Origin: Dactylonectria macrodidyma
Taxonomy: Eukaryota > Ascomycota > Sordariomycetes > Hypocreales > Nectriaceae
Assembly (NCBI GenBank): GCA_020744425.1
Contig: JAGMUV010000023.1
Coordinates: 1,054,001 to 1,118,000 of the forward strand
DNA length: 64,000 nt
Direction: 5' to 3'
Shown: positions 46,648 through 57,300 of the stretch, in pieces
Layout: every line of letters begins with the position of its first letter
Numbering within the stretch: the first letter of the stretch is position 1
The notes under the pieces: model-generated
The model's database searches: none
Told to the model about the DNA's origin: nothing
The model's input: the letters and a program-made list of their open reading frames with translations, nothing else
Position numbers and translations under genes: made by a program

Positions 46648-49541
46648 CAGAGAATGCCGCTGCCGTTCGCCTTGGGCGAGATGGCAACAACTCGCTGCCG
46701 CATCCCAAGACCAACTATATCAAGAGAACGCTCAAGTACATCTTTGGTGGCTTCTGTTCCGTTCTTTGGGTCGGCGCCATTATCTTCTTCCTCTGCTGGC
46801 AGCCCCTGAGCAACCCCCCTTCCGCGCAGAATCTGTCTCTTGCTGTCCTTATCCTCATTGTCATATTCCTCCAAGCTGGCTTCTCCGCCTTCCAGGACTG
46901 GTCTACCGCAAAGACCATGAATGCCATCCTCGACCTGCTGCCCTCTTATGCCCTGGTCAAGCGTGATGGGGACCTCAAGAGCTTGCCCACCATCAGCCTC
47001 GTGGCCGGCGATGTCGTTCATCTCCAAGTTGGCGATAAAGTCCCAGCTGATCTCCGCCTCATCAGCCACTCTGGTGACATCCGCTTCGATCGATCTGTTC
47101 TTACCGGCGAGTCGGACGAGATTGAGGGCGCCGTCGACCCGACCGACCGAAACTTCCTCGAGAGTCGCAATATCGCCTTGATGGGTACTACTGTCATGAA
47201 TGGCAATGGTGTCGGTGTGATCGTTCTTACTGGTGGCCGAAGCGTCATGGGCCGTATCGCAAGCTCGACCGCTGGTGTCAAAGACTCTGCTGCCCTCATT
47301 CAGCGAGAGATCACCCGCTTTGTCAAAATCATCGTATGCATGACCATCTTCCTTGCCTTGCTCATCTTAGTAACATGGGCTGGCTGGCTGCGCGTCGACC
47401 ATCCTGGCTTCATGAGTGTCCCCTCCATGCTTGTCAACGTCATGGCTTGCGTCGTGGCTTTCATTCCCGAGGGTATGCCTGTTGCTGTCGCGTTGACACT
47501 CATGATGATTGCCCGTCGGATGAAGGCCGTCAACGTACTGCCGAAGGGACTGTCTACTGTTGAGACACTGGGCTGTGTGAATGTCATCTGCTCGGACAAG
47601 ACTGGCACTCTCACACAGAACCAGATGTATGTTAACTCTGTCGCGTTCGTCGATCAAAAACTCGACTCTGCTGACGACTTCCATCATCTACATGAGGGAA
47701 GTGAGCCGAACCAGGCCGCGGCAGCGATGCAGCGAGCGTCCATCCTGTGCAACGACGCATCGTTTGACCCGACCACGATCCATCTTCCCATCCACGAGCG
47801 AGCAATCCAGGGCAATGCTACCGACAGTGCTGTCTTTCGGTTTGCTGCATCTGGTACTTCGGGAGATAGCCTGAAGAAGGCGACTCCCCGCGTCTTTGAA
47901 GTCCCTTTCAATTCTAAAAACAAGTGGATGCTGGCACTCTTCCAGTCGGATGATGAGAGTGGAAGATACCGCGCCATCATCAAGGGTGCTCCGGACATTC
48001 TTCTCCCTGGCTGCACTCGGTACTGGTCCTATGAGTCCAATTCGGCCCAACCTCTTGACGACGAAGCCCGTCGCAAGTTCCAGCACATCCAAGACGAAGC
48101 TTCTCGCCGGGCCGAGAGAGTCATTGTCCTGTGCGAGAAGCTCATCACTCCTCGCAGCGTCGCTGGAACCAACGCATTCAGTGACGAAGTTTCTCACTCC
48201 GCCATTCAAGATCTCACCATCGTTGGCATGCTTGGTATCATTGACCCGCATCGTCCTGAGATTCCTGCTACTGTTGAGCAATGTCGCCGCGCTGGAACTC
48301 GCTTTTTCATGGTCACAGGTGATTACGCGCTGACTGCTGCGGCGATTGCTCGCAACACAGGCATCTTCACCGGGAGCGGCGATCCAGACACGATCGACAG
48401 TCTCCAAGCTGGTATTGGGAACAGCGAAAAACCCAAGTCAAAGAGGGAACGGGCTCCATTGATTAAGCGAAGCCTGCTCATGGAAGGCTCAAATCTCAGT
48501 CGTCTGACCCAAGAAGACTGGGACATCGTTTGCGCCTACGAAGAAGTCGTCTTTGCACGAACGACTCCAGAGCAAAAGTTGCGAATCGTAACTGAGCTGC
48601 GCGCCCGCGATAACGTCGTAGCTGTTACTGGTGATGGAGTTAACGATGCTCCCGCACTGCGCGCCGCCGACGTTGGAGTCGCCATCGTCACGGGCAGCGA
48701 CGTTGCCATCGAGGCGGCAGACCTGGTCCTTCTCGATCGTTTCGACTCCATCATTGACGCTATTCGCCTCGGTCGTCTTGTTTTCCAGAATCTCCAAAAA
48801 GTCATCTCCTACCTCCTCCCAGCTGGCAGTTGGTCAGAAATTTGGCCCGTCATCCTCAACGTTTTCTTTGGCGTACCCCTTCCACTGAGCGCATTCCTGA
48901 TGATTATCATTTGCGTCTTCACCGATCTATTCCTCAGTCTTTCTCTCATTATGGAGAAGGAAGAGTTTGACCTATTATCGCTGCCTCCTCGCAACCACAA
49001 GCACGATCATCTGATCAACGCCAAGATCTATACACAAGCGTACCTCTTTACGGGCTTCATGGAGACAATCACCGCCCATGCGATGTTCTTTCTCTACATG
49101 TGGAAGTATGCCAAGATGCCCGTAAGCGAACTGTTCTTGCTTTTCGAAGGGTATGCTGAGGGATATCGCGGCTACACCCAGGATGAGCTCGTGCAGTTTA
49201 ACAACACCGGACAGTGTGTTTATTTCGTCACGCTCGTTTTCTTGCAGTGGGGAAATATTCTTGCTGTGCGGAACCGAAGGCTGAGTATTTTTCAGTCTAA
49301 TCCGCTTACGAAGGAGAAGCGGAACCCTTGGCTAGTTCTCAGCATGATTATCAGCCTGGTCATTGCCATCTTTGTTACAGAGGTACCGGGGATTCAGAGG
49401 CTTTTCGGAACCGCTTCCGTGCCTATTGAGTTCTGGTTCATCCCGATCCCCCTGGGCCTTGGTATTTTATGCGTGGATGAGATCAGGAAGGTTATTGTGA
49501 GGCAGTGCCCAGGCTCGTTCTTGGCTAAGATCGCATGGTAA
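46635..49541 (+). CDS. P-type ATPase (Na+/K+-ATPase-like, type II), 5'-truncated by hAT-2
   Basis: A 968-codon frame in which the first seven codons come from the transposon terminus and its duplication; ATPase sequence starts at 46656 (AAAVRLGRDGN). It keeps the whole catalytic unit: TM1-TM2 (GGFCSVLWVGAIIFF..), actuator motif LTGESDE, TM4 FIPEGMPVAVALTLMM, phosphorylation site ICSDKTGTLTQNQM, nucleotide-binding KGAPD, DPHRPE, MVTGDYALTAAAIA, TGDGVNDAPALRAADVG and C-terminal helices (GVPLPLSAFLMIIICVFTDL..). Fungal members pump Na+ or K+ across the plasma membrane. The N-terminal 139 residues are on the far side of the insertion (43074-43490). The tandem ATGs at 46635 and 46638 lie in the terminal repeat, so a shortened but catalytically complete protein could be made if transcribed. 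No frameshift or stop in 2.9 kb suggests the insertion is recent. Confidence 0.93.
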   Translation: MMSAAENAAAVRLGRDGNNSLPHPKTNYIKRTLKYIFGGFCSVLWVGAIIFFLCWQPLSNPPSAQNLSLAVLILIVIFLQAGFSAFQDWSTAKTMNAILDLLPSYALVKRDGDLKSLPTISLVAGDVVHLQVGDKVPADLRLISHSGDIRFDRSVLTGESDEIEGAVDPTDRNFLESRNIALMGTTVMNGNGVGVIVLTGGRSVMGRIASSTAGVKDSAALIQREITRFVKIIVCMTIFLALLILVTWAGWLRVDHPGFMSVPSMLVNVMACVVAFIPEGMPVAVALTLMMIARRMKAVNVLPKGLSTVETLGCVNVICSDKTGTLTQNQMYVNSVAFVDQKLDSADDFHHLHEGSEPNQAAAAMQRASILCNDASFDPTTIHLPIHERAIQGNATDSAVFRFAASGTSGDSLKKATPRVFEVPFNSKNKWMLALFQSDDESGRYRAIIKGAPDILLPGCTRYWSYESNSAQPLDDEARRKFQHIQDEASRRAERVIVLCEKLITPRSVAGTNAFSDEVSHSAIQDLTIVGMLGIIDPHRPEIPATVEQCRRAGTRFFMVTGDYALTAAAIARNTGIFTGSGDPDTIDSLQAGIGNSEKPKSKRERAPLIKRSLLMEGSNLSRLTQEDWDIVCAYEEVVFARTTPEQKLRIVTELRARDNVVAVTGDGVNDAPALRAADVGVAIVTGSDVAIEAADLVLLDRFDSIIDAIRLGRLVFQNLQKVISYLLPAGSWSEIWPVILNVFFGVPLPLSAFLMIIICVFTDLFLSLSLIMEKEEFDLLSLPPRNHKHDHLINAKIYTQAYLFTGFMETITAHAMFFLYMWKYAKMPVSELFLLFEGYAEGYRGYTQDELVQFNNTGQCVYFVTLVFLQWGNILAVRNRRLSIFQSNPLTKEKRNPWLVLSMIISLVIAIFVTEVPGIQRLFGTASVPIEFWFIPIPLGLGILCVDEIRKVIVRQCPGSFLAKIAW
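46648..46655. repeat. Right 8-bp target-site duplication of hAT-2 (CAGAGAAT)
   Basis: Identical to 43483-43490. It directly abuts the right terminal repeat and the resumed ATPase frame. Confidence 0.95.
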
Positions 49542-49985
49542 ACGGAATGTAAAAGGATAGGAAAAGGTGAGCCAGTTTTGATATCTTACGCTATTCTGTA
49601 AGTAGATAGGGTTTTATTTTATCAACTCTGGATCCCACTTACTTGTTTTTATAATTATTATAAAATGACATTTGTAAATAAACTTAGTATTTAAATTGCA
49701 TTAAATTTCGTCATATTGAAAAGTGAAAACACGCAATTAAATATGAAAATAATATAAGATAAAATGCCTTTTTAAATTCAGGTCTTATATTATATTATTC
49801 AGTATGTATTTTTTTTTTTTTTGGCTTATAAAACGTCCTCAGGGAAAGATTCAGATTATCTTTTTACACGTAATACATCTCAGTAGTAGCATTGCCTCCA
49901 GCCCCTGAATTAGTCCGCGCAGCAACTATACAAAATCCAATTCGTAGCCTATTCGCCGATTCCATTTCAGCAAGGTTGCTTATAT
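49542..49985. other. AT-rich intergenic region
   Basis: 3' flanks of the ATPase (plus) and the HET gene (minus). AT-rich with a T16 run near 49808. An imperfect inverted repeat of AATATAAGA-type sequence is visible near 49750-49800. No gene. Confidence 0.6.
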
Positions 49986-52166
49986 CTATTCTATCCGGAT
50001 TTGCTGCCACGCTCTCCCAAGGTCCATTGCTTCACCATCCATCATCCCGTGAACAAAGCACTCGCCAATAATTTTATAGTAACCGGACATCTCCCTGATA
50101 GCAACAGGCACGCTACAACCCCGTATAATGCAAATCCTAAGAAGGTTGTCAGCTGCGTCTGGGTTGAAATCAAAAATGAGCGGGACATACCTGTCTCCCG
50201 CGCATGCCTCTCTGGGAGCCAGTCCGAATAGCGACAGACCCGATGATTTGAACAGTTGTCTGCCTATCACCGTCGAAAGCACAAGTCGTCGGTATCTGGC
50301 CACCTCAGCCATTGCGTTTTGGTCTATCTGCCGGAGTATTCCCCGAATGAGCTTGATGATGGCATCGGAAAACTGGACCTCAGGTTTGCCGCCCTTGTCA
50401 ACCTGTATGAATGAGAGATCCAGAGCCCCCGTTTGGCAAATCTCCTCGAGACGTCTTACAATCTTGATCTGCTGATCAGGGTGTCGAACCGCAAAGTTGA
50501 ATCGCTCCCAGCGTTCGCCTGGGGTAAGACGTGAGTTGGAGTCCTCGCTGAAGACCCTTTTTAGTTCCAAAACCACGCCGTCAGTGGTGTTAGAGAAGAG
50601 TCGAAAGTGCGACCCTTTGAAGAACGCGCAGCCACAGAGGCGCTTGTACGGAGTGGAAACAGTGCTTCCATTTTCGTCTAGGCCGGCAACCAGAGTCTTC
50701 CAGAAGTGATCCGGTGGGTCCTGCGTTGTATCCATCCATCCTGCGAACTTGGGCCATCCATTCGAGATGGCGTCTGGGTTAGCGCATAGGGTGGATGCTA
50801 TTGAGTCCAGTGTGAAGGCATCCAAGATGAGGCTCGTGGGCCCGCGAAAGAGCGTGGTCAGGCAGGGCACACGGGATGAACCCGAGGCCCTAAAAAGTGG
50901 TGCCTCTGCAGTTCCAGTCAAATCCCTCTGCCGGATCTCGCGATGCTGGTCATCTATAGTCGAGTGGTTGGTCGAACGTCGAAACCTAATCCAGGAGATA
51001 TCCATCTTCCATAACGCCCAGTATCGCAGGATGATATCTATGCTACCACCAGAGGCTTCAATTGCACCGGTAATCATGTCTTTGTACACCTCTAACGCAG
51101 TCTTCTTGTAATCTACGTCGATCCTCGAAGACGGCTTGGCAAATTGCTGAAGCGCATAGACCGTATCCTGCCCCTCCTGACATCTAAAGCTTGTGCACAT
51201 AGTAAGAAGGTCTTCCAGGGGGTGAAGACCCACCACTGATCTCGTTTGCCGGTGCGTGCCCTCCACGAATTCGCCATCAATCAGTCGGACTAGGTTGTGG
51301 GCATTGGACTGATAGAACGCCTCAGTAGTCAATCCTATGTCAGGATCGTAATCCGATGTTGGTTTATCAGCAACCAAGTCTTCGTGGTATTCATGGAGGA
51401 GCCGTATTACACGACACATATCAGCCCATTCTGCGGAATGAGCGCGCCCTAAACCATCGGCAGCGACGAGGATGGCTCGTTGGGCTAGCGTGACTTCTTG
51501 AATGATCCAGCGCCGCCCGAACCATTTACAGACAAGAAGGTCTCGCAAGTGACTCCTAGTTTCTTGGTTTGCTGACGTCTGATACCGTCTTTTCATGATT
51601 TCTTTCAAGTCTTGGATAGTAGCCGAGTTTCTGACAAGGCTGATTGTATGTTGTGGAGAGGGCAGCTCGAGCCAAATAACAACACACTTGGCACAGCTGA
51701 AGATGGTCGCCATTTTGGTGACCTGAGCTGATTTCTCGTCGGAGTCTTGTTGATTGATGCATATGGTATCTATCCACAAATGCCTGATTGCGACTTGGTC
51801 GCGAAGTGCGGCGAGGGCTTTCCGAATCGTCGGTTTAACTTTGACGGAAGATTGTAGCACGGCGGCATCCTTAACAAGGACAGTCTCTGTTGCGTGCTCG
51901 TCCCCCCAGCACCAAGAAAGTGCCTCATAATCTGTCTTAAGGTCTGTCGGAACGATGGAAAGCTCGAGTGGATCATTGGTTTCCCCAGGATGTAAATGGA
52001 TTAGTCGGCTCAGGCCACATTCTTCAACGGCTGGTACTGATATGGTTTCGGGATTGTCGCATGGTCCATCGAGGCAGCGGAATAGTCCCTTATTTAGCCA
52101 GCGAGGATTCTTGCAAATCAGAGGCGGCGAAGAAGACGATGGAAGCGTTGGAGGTGTCTGTGAGCG
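49986..52166 (-). CDS. HET-domain (heterokaryon incompatibility-type) protein, 5' end disturbed
   Basis: One frame is open from 52166 to the stop at 49986 (about 726 residues). The HET domain starts with DYEALSWCWGDEHATETVLV (about 51930) and continues HLWIDTICINQQDSDEKSAQ, FSCAKCVVIWLELP and CKWFGRRWIIQEVTLA. Proteins with this domain trigger programmed cell death after fusion of unlike hyphae. The remainder (about 400 residues) is not assigned but contains TVYALQQFAKPS, typical of the region after the domain. The frame has no ATG before the domain; the first in-frame ATG, at 51860, would remove the first HET motif. An ATG at 52185 (or 52170) is one base out of frame and precedes an A7 run at about 52173-52179, so a small indel or a missed intron is likely. 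Possibly a pseudogene. Confidence 0.85.
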   Translation of the reverse strand, partial: RSQTPPTLPSSSSPPLICKNPRWLNKGLFRCLDGPCDNPETISVPAVEECGLSRLIHLHPGETNDPLELSIVPTDLKTDYEALSWCWGDEHATETVLVKDAAVLQSSVKVKPTIRKALAALRDQVAIRHLWIDTICINQQDSDEKSAQVTKMATIFSCAKCVVIWLELPSPQHTISLVRNSATIQDLKEIMKRRYQTSANQETRSHLRDLLVCKWFGRRWIIQEVTLAQRAILVAADGLGRAHSAEWADMCRVIRLLHEYHEDLVADKPTSDYDPDIGLTTEAFYQSNAHNLVRLIDGEFVEGTHRQTRSVVGLHPLEDLLTMCTSFRCQEGQDTVYALQQFAKPSSRIDVDYKKTALEVYKDMITGAIEASGGSIDIILRYWALWKMDISWIRFRRSTNHSTIDDQHREIRQRDLTGTAEAPLFRASGSSRVPCLTTLFRGPTSLILDAFTLDSIASTLCANPDAISNGWPKFAGWMDTTQDPPDHFWKTLVAGLDENGSTVSTPYKRLCGCAFFKGSHFRLFSNTTDGVVLELKRVFSEDSNSRLTPGERWERFNFAVRHPDQQIKIVRRLEEICQTGALDLSFIQVDKGGKPEVQFSDAIIKLIRGILRQIDQNAMAEVARYRRLVLSTVIGRQLFKSSGLSLFGLAPREACAGDRYVPLIFDFNPDAADNLLRICIIRGCSVPVAIREMSGYYKIIGECFVHGMMDGEAMDLGRAWQQIRIE

Positions 52167-54308
52167 TCATCTGTTTTTTTCCCATGAGTGAGTAGAAAAG
52201 GTCGCCACTATGACAACCTTTGTCACGACCCGAGTTGGGACCAGGCGGTCACAACCGGCAGAACCATGGCATATCCACTTTTTTTCCCCTAGAACAAACG
52301 GATGGCAACGTCAAGGATCGCGCATACGATCCTACCCGCCTTACGATGCATCACAAACCACATAGTATAAAATACTACGTCACCCCATGCACATTGGAGC
52401 GGTGATGGGGTGCATGGGGTAGCCTCAGCCGAAGGCTGTGTGTCCGCGGGCCGGGAAGCTATTACTACTAGTGCATTATCTACGTACATTCCAGGCAGGT
52501 TGTAGTTTGATTAGCAGATTTCCTCCTGCTAATGAAGTCACTTGCTGGTTTAATTTGGTTACAAGACGGGCAATGGACTCCAAAATCAGATCCAGGGCTC
52601 ATATTACCCCTAGAATCGGAATCCATCCTCAGTCGTACGGTGCATCGGGATCGATAATGGAAGAAAGGTTGCTTGGCCAAGCAAACGAACAGATCGCCAG
52701 GCAAATTTGGCGATAGTAAACAAAGAAGTAAACAAAGAAGCAGGACAGATGGTAGCTGGCGGATACCCACTTTTTCTAGAGCCGCCAACCAATCCAGCCT
52801 TCTTTAGCGACCGGCAATACAAATTCTGGACCAATCAGAAACTTTTAGCCAATCTTGCACCAAACCCTCATATTCGGAAAACTTAAGAACTGATGTAGAG
52901 TCAGCCTTCGGCTGAATAAGCACATTCATTTAGCACTTTTATAGAAACATAACTCGCCAGCTATTAACTCACTTGGCTACATTAAGTCGCCTATTCTACT
53001 ATTACAGACTGCGACTGACATTGTTCACTATGACGTCTTAGTCCTGTTAGAATAGATCGTGCGCACAGTCATGCACATGATCAGGTGACCTCGGTCGGGC
53101 GTGTGACCACCGAGGGCACGCTGAGCACAGCCCGAATAAGAAGGCAGTGAATGCTGCATATAATACCCCTAACTGCTGCGGGGTCAGCCTAGATGATGAG
53201 ATGCATAATACACACACATGTAGGCTCTCAATGACTAAGGTACTATGCATGCTGCCTAAATCTAATAATTAAGAGTCTTATATGCAATCATATCTACTAG
53301 CAATTACCGCTTTAGGCAGCAGGCTGTCTACGAGCGCCTGATGAGCAGTTGCTGAAAGCATGATGACTGTTATAAGCACTAAGCTAGTTATAGACGAAGA
53401 TTGGATCACGTGGTTCAAGACTCTGAAGACTATTGTTAGATATGTCAGAGGCGAAAGTTGCCACCTATTGCCACCTATTGCCACGAGGCTTAGCAATCAG
53501 CTTCTAGCTGATTCTATACAGAAGAGAAAGAGTATATAAAGCTTGTCCTGAAACCTTAAGGCATAGGGGAAAAAGCACAGAATATATAATTTTTACACCC
53601 TAATATTTGACAATTAAGAGTCTTACTGCCTTAACCCATTTTAATATCTTTTGAATCCCTCTATTATATCTATGATGCTACATAGAAAATCCCAGAAAGA
53701 AGGTCTTATAGCTACTCTTATAAAACCTGGGGACTTCCCGGACTGGGAGTACGAATTCTTTCTTTAGGTTGACCTTCTAGGTCTATAATTCAGCCCGAAG
53801 GGCGTTTTACTCAGTCAGAAAGAATTGAGCATAAAACCTCCTCTGATTGGCTAATTGGCCTGGCCTTGCTCAACTCGTGCGCGAATTGGTCGGCTGTTAA
53901 CGCCACCAAATGAAGGCCTCGCCAGAAACCACCCCCTGAGCGTTGACTAGGTAATAATAACTAGCGAGCTTAGCAAACTCTCCAAGAGCTTTCAGTTCTT
54001 CTTTTCTTCCATGCAATCAATTTGTTGGGTTGCTAAGCACGATCCTGACTGAATAACCCCCGTGCCCCTTACTCCTTCCACTAACTTACATAGCGGCTGC
54101 TTCCCTTTTCTGTCGAATCTATCAAACCCATCAGGTTGCTAACAGTATCTAGGTTGACATATTACCTCCGCAGCCAGCCTACCTCTCAAGATTCTCCGGT
54201 TACCCTGCCTCCGGGAAGCAGTGCAGTTTCCTCCCTGATCATTCAGACCTGATCTAACTACCTCAAAGACAGCCTCTCCATCGAGATCTATCACGGTATT
54301 AGACGTAA
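52167..54308. other. Spacer with repeat remnants
   Basis: From 52231 the sequence begins TGTCACGACCCGAG, an LTR-like start; a possible end lies near 53023. An 8-9 bp string CACTATGAC occurs on both sides (52206 and 53025 areas), but proper termini were not established. Between 52480 and 52600 the minus strand encodes a cysteine motif listed separately. 53450-53500 has a triplicated TTGCCACCTA-type repeat. No complete gene. Confidence 0.45.
52480..52600 (-). pseudogene. Cysteine-rich fragment resembling the Helitron ORF N terminus
   Basis: The minus strand encodes HCPSCNQIKPASDFISRR then TTTCLECT: CxxC, Lys-Pro, Phe, CxxC. The Helitron protein beginning near 54309 carries the same arrangement (NCHTCKQDLPEVEFRSV then RDCASCRARRR). 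The fragment is isolated and lacks the rest of any protein. It may come from another Helitron or transposon. Confidence 0.45.
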
Positions 54309-57300
54309 GCCGTCGCAAAGCCCCCCTGCCCGAGCGATATCCAGCAGTCTAGGTGGGTAAGAGGTGGATACATATACGGCCAAATAGAGGACGATATACC
54401 CCAGGCAGTTCGAAACTGCCACACCTGCAAGCAAGACCTGCCCGAAGTCGAATTTCGAAGCGTCAAGGACCCTACGAAGTTTACAAGGGACTGTGCTAGC
54501 TGTAGGGCACGCCGAAGGGAACGTGTAGCCGAATCCCGAGCCGCCGTTGCCGCCATGCGGAATATCGCCTTGAGGCTATCGCCACACAGAGCCACGAAAA
54601 GGACCGATTCTGTAGCTAACCTGACGCCTCCAAGGCGGACTGCGCCAACGCCTGCGTCTGTGCACGGCTCACAACCTCCTGCCACGCCTGCTTTATTCCG
54701 TAGCCTGGCGCCCGCACTCCAGGGACTGCCTAGACCTCTGCTGGGCCCATCTACCCCAAGCACGGTGGAGGGACCTTCCCCTATCCCTCCTACCCTTAGC
54801 CTGCCAAGAGTAGTTCTGGGCACGCCGATTCCTCAAACGCCAATTCCTGAAGGCACTCTTCCAACGGCTCCTGTTGTGCTAGGCACGCCTATACCACAGG
54901 AATCGTTCCCTACCACTCCTTCATTACTGCCACAGGGTCATCGCCGCGGCCGCTATGCACGTCAAGGCATTTTTAACCCACGGCCACGGCCACAGCCTCA
55001 AGAGCGACAGTTCGATCAGATAGTTGATCCACCTTTTACAGGGGACCTTAACTTGCCTGCCCTTAGTGAGGAGGATCAGGCCCTTGTGCGGGAGTTCTAT
55101 ACTGCCCTGAACGACGACAAGATGCATAGTTGCATTCGCTGCCGGGAGCATTGGTTCGATATGAAGCGAAATAGCTTGCAAATCTGCAGCCGCTGCATTA
55201 GTCGAGACAAGGAAAGAGCCCCTGACGAGCCCTACTTCTTTAGCGCTACGAATAACCTTGACTTTGGGGAAGTCCCTGGCAATTTACCTGATCTAACGAT
55301 GGTTGAGGAGATGCTTATTACTAGGATTCACGTACACGTGAAGGTCCTACAGGTACGTGGCGCTCAATATAAATACCGCGGCCACGTTGTCCACTTTCTT
55401 CGCAACGTTGGTAGGCTATTTGAAGAGCTCCCAGTCCTACCTGAAGAGCTAGATATCGTACTCCTGCGGCCTCCTAATATGGAGGGCGACCCTCGCTTCC
55501 AGCAGCAGTTTGCTCGCGATTTCCGGGTACGCCGCTCATGCCTGTTGATTTGGCTGCATTACTTACAGCGCCACCACCCGGGCTATCGCGATATCGTCGT
55601 GAGCCAGGATCGCCTGCAACGGCTTCCTCTTGACGGCAGCATAGTTGATTCCGTTGCTAGCCAAGTGGCTGACATACCTGACGGCGAGGTCCCCCAAGGC
55701 CCTGTTGAGGAGGTAGTAGAAGAGGATCCTTACGATGCCGACGCATCAGCGATCCCGAATTTGCAGGTTACCGATACCGAATTAAACGCCCTGCAGTCCC
55801 GATTCCTTAATGGTACCCCTGACCCTGAGCGTATGGCTGATCTTGAGCATATGCCGCTTGGCGCGCAGGCTCAACACCAGATGCCGTTGCCTTCCATTCG
55901 CAGGACCCCTATCAACGAATTCAACCGTTCCCAGCCGCTGTTAACGCTCGCATTCCCTACCCTCTACCCTGACGGCAAGGCGGACTTCGTGGAGCCTCGC
56001 CTACGGAGCATCACGTACCAGGACTACCTTGCACATGCGATGAGATGGCAAGACGGACGTTTTGCCCGCCATAAGACGTGGCCCTTCGTCGCCCTCAACA
56101 CGCTGTTACGTGCGCAGGTCCGAAAGCGAAGCAACTACTTCGTCAAGCAACACGAAGGCCGCCGTCAAGCCCTTACACGCGCTAACCTAGAGGAAGCGAT
56201 GGCTAAGCCTGACGAGCCAGAGGCTCAGGCACTGATCCAGTCGATCACGCGCCAAGCCGCTGTAATCAGGGGCACCCGGCCGTATTAGTATAAGCAAAGG
56301 AAGGAATTAGAAGCATATGCCTATAATCTAAGTAGGCCTGGCCTTTTCACTACTGCAAGTACAGCTGATTACCACTGGGAATCCCTATACCGTCATATGC
56401 CTCGATTCTATGAGTGGCAAGCAGCTCCTGAGGCGAGCCGGATGGCCCTGTCCCGGCAACTACTGCGAGACAACGCCCACATCGCCGCTTACCACTTCCA
56501 TAAGCGTTATACGCTGTTTAGAACTATTGTCCTGAAGCAGAAGTTTAACCTAACGGACTTTTGGGGTCGCTACGAGTGGCAGGGCAGGGGGTCCAGTCAC
56601 CACCACGGCCTCTATTGGTTAAATAGCCATCCAGACTTAGATCCTGACAATGATCAGTCCCGGGAGCGATTCGCCCATATCTAGGGATATCACATATCTG
56701 CTGTTAACCCAGAGACTCAGCGAATACAGGCGCCTAGGGAAGGGAACCCCCTGATCCTTAATCTATTACAGCAGCCCCTTACCGTTAGGTTCCTATCAAT
56801 AGTAGTTAACCGCGTGCAACGACACCGCTATAGTAACTATTATATGCAGCTCAATAAACATACCAAGCAGGTCGAGTGCCGCTTTGGATTTCCTCACGGG
56901 CAACGCCTACTAGCCTCCCTAGACAAGGTTCCTCATTCTAAGCACTGGAGCTTCAGGGGCGAGCGGAATGATAGCCAGATTAACCACTATAACCGCTTGC
57001 TTACAATTGCGTGGCTGGCCAATACAGATATCTCCCCCTGCACGAGCCTACAGCAAGTAATCGATTACGCAGCTAAATACTGCTCCAAGTCGGAAAAGAA
57101 AAGTGAGTCTTTTGCCCAGATTGGGAAAGCCCTGATGCCCCGGGTCAAGGACCATAACCCCCTTATTTCCTTCACATCAAAGCTCCTAAATCAGCTAGTT
57201 GCTGAGCGGGATTACTCAAAGCAGGAGGTTTGCCACTTGCTCCTCGGCCTGCCGTTACAGGAGGGCTCACGAACCTGCCTATATGTTGATTGCCGTAATC

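Noticed and set aside
52231..53023. Solo LTR beginning TGTCACGACC
   Set aside because: The start looks LTR-like, but I could not find a matching CA end with a consistent 5-bp duplication.
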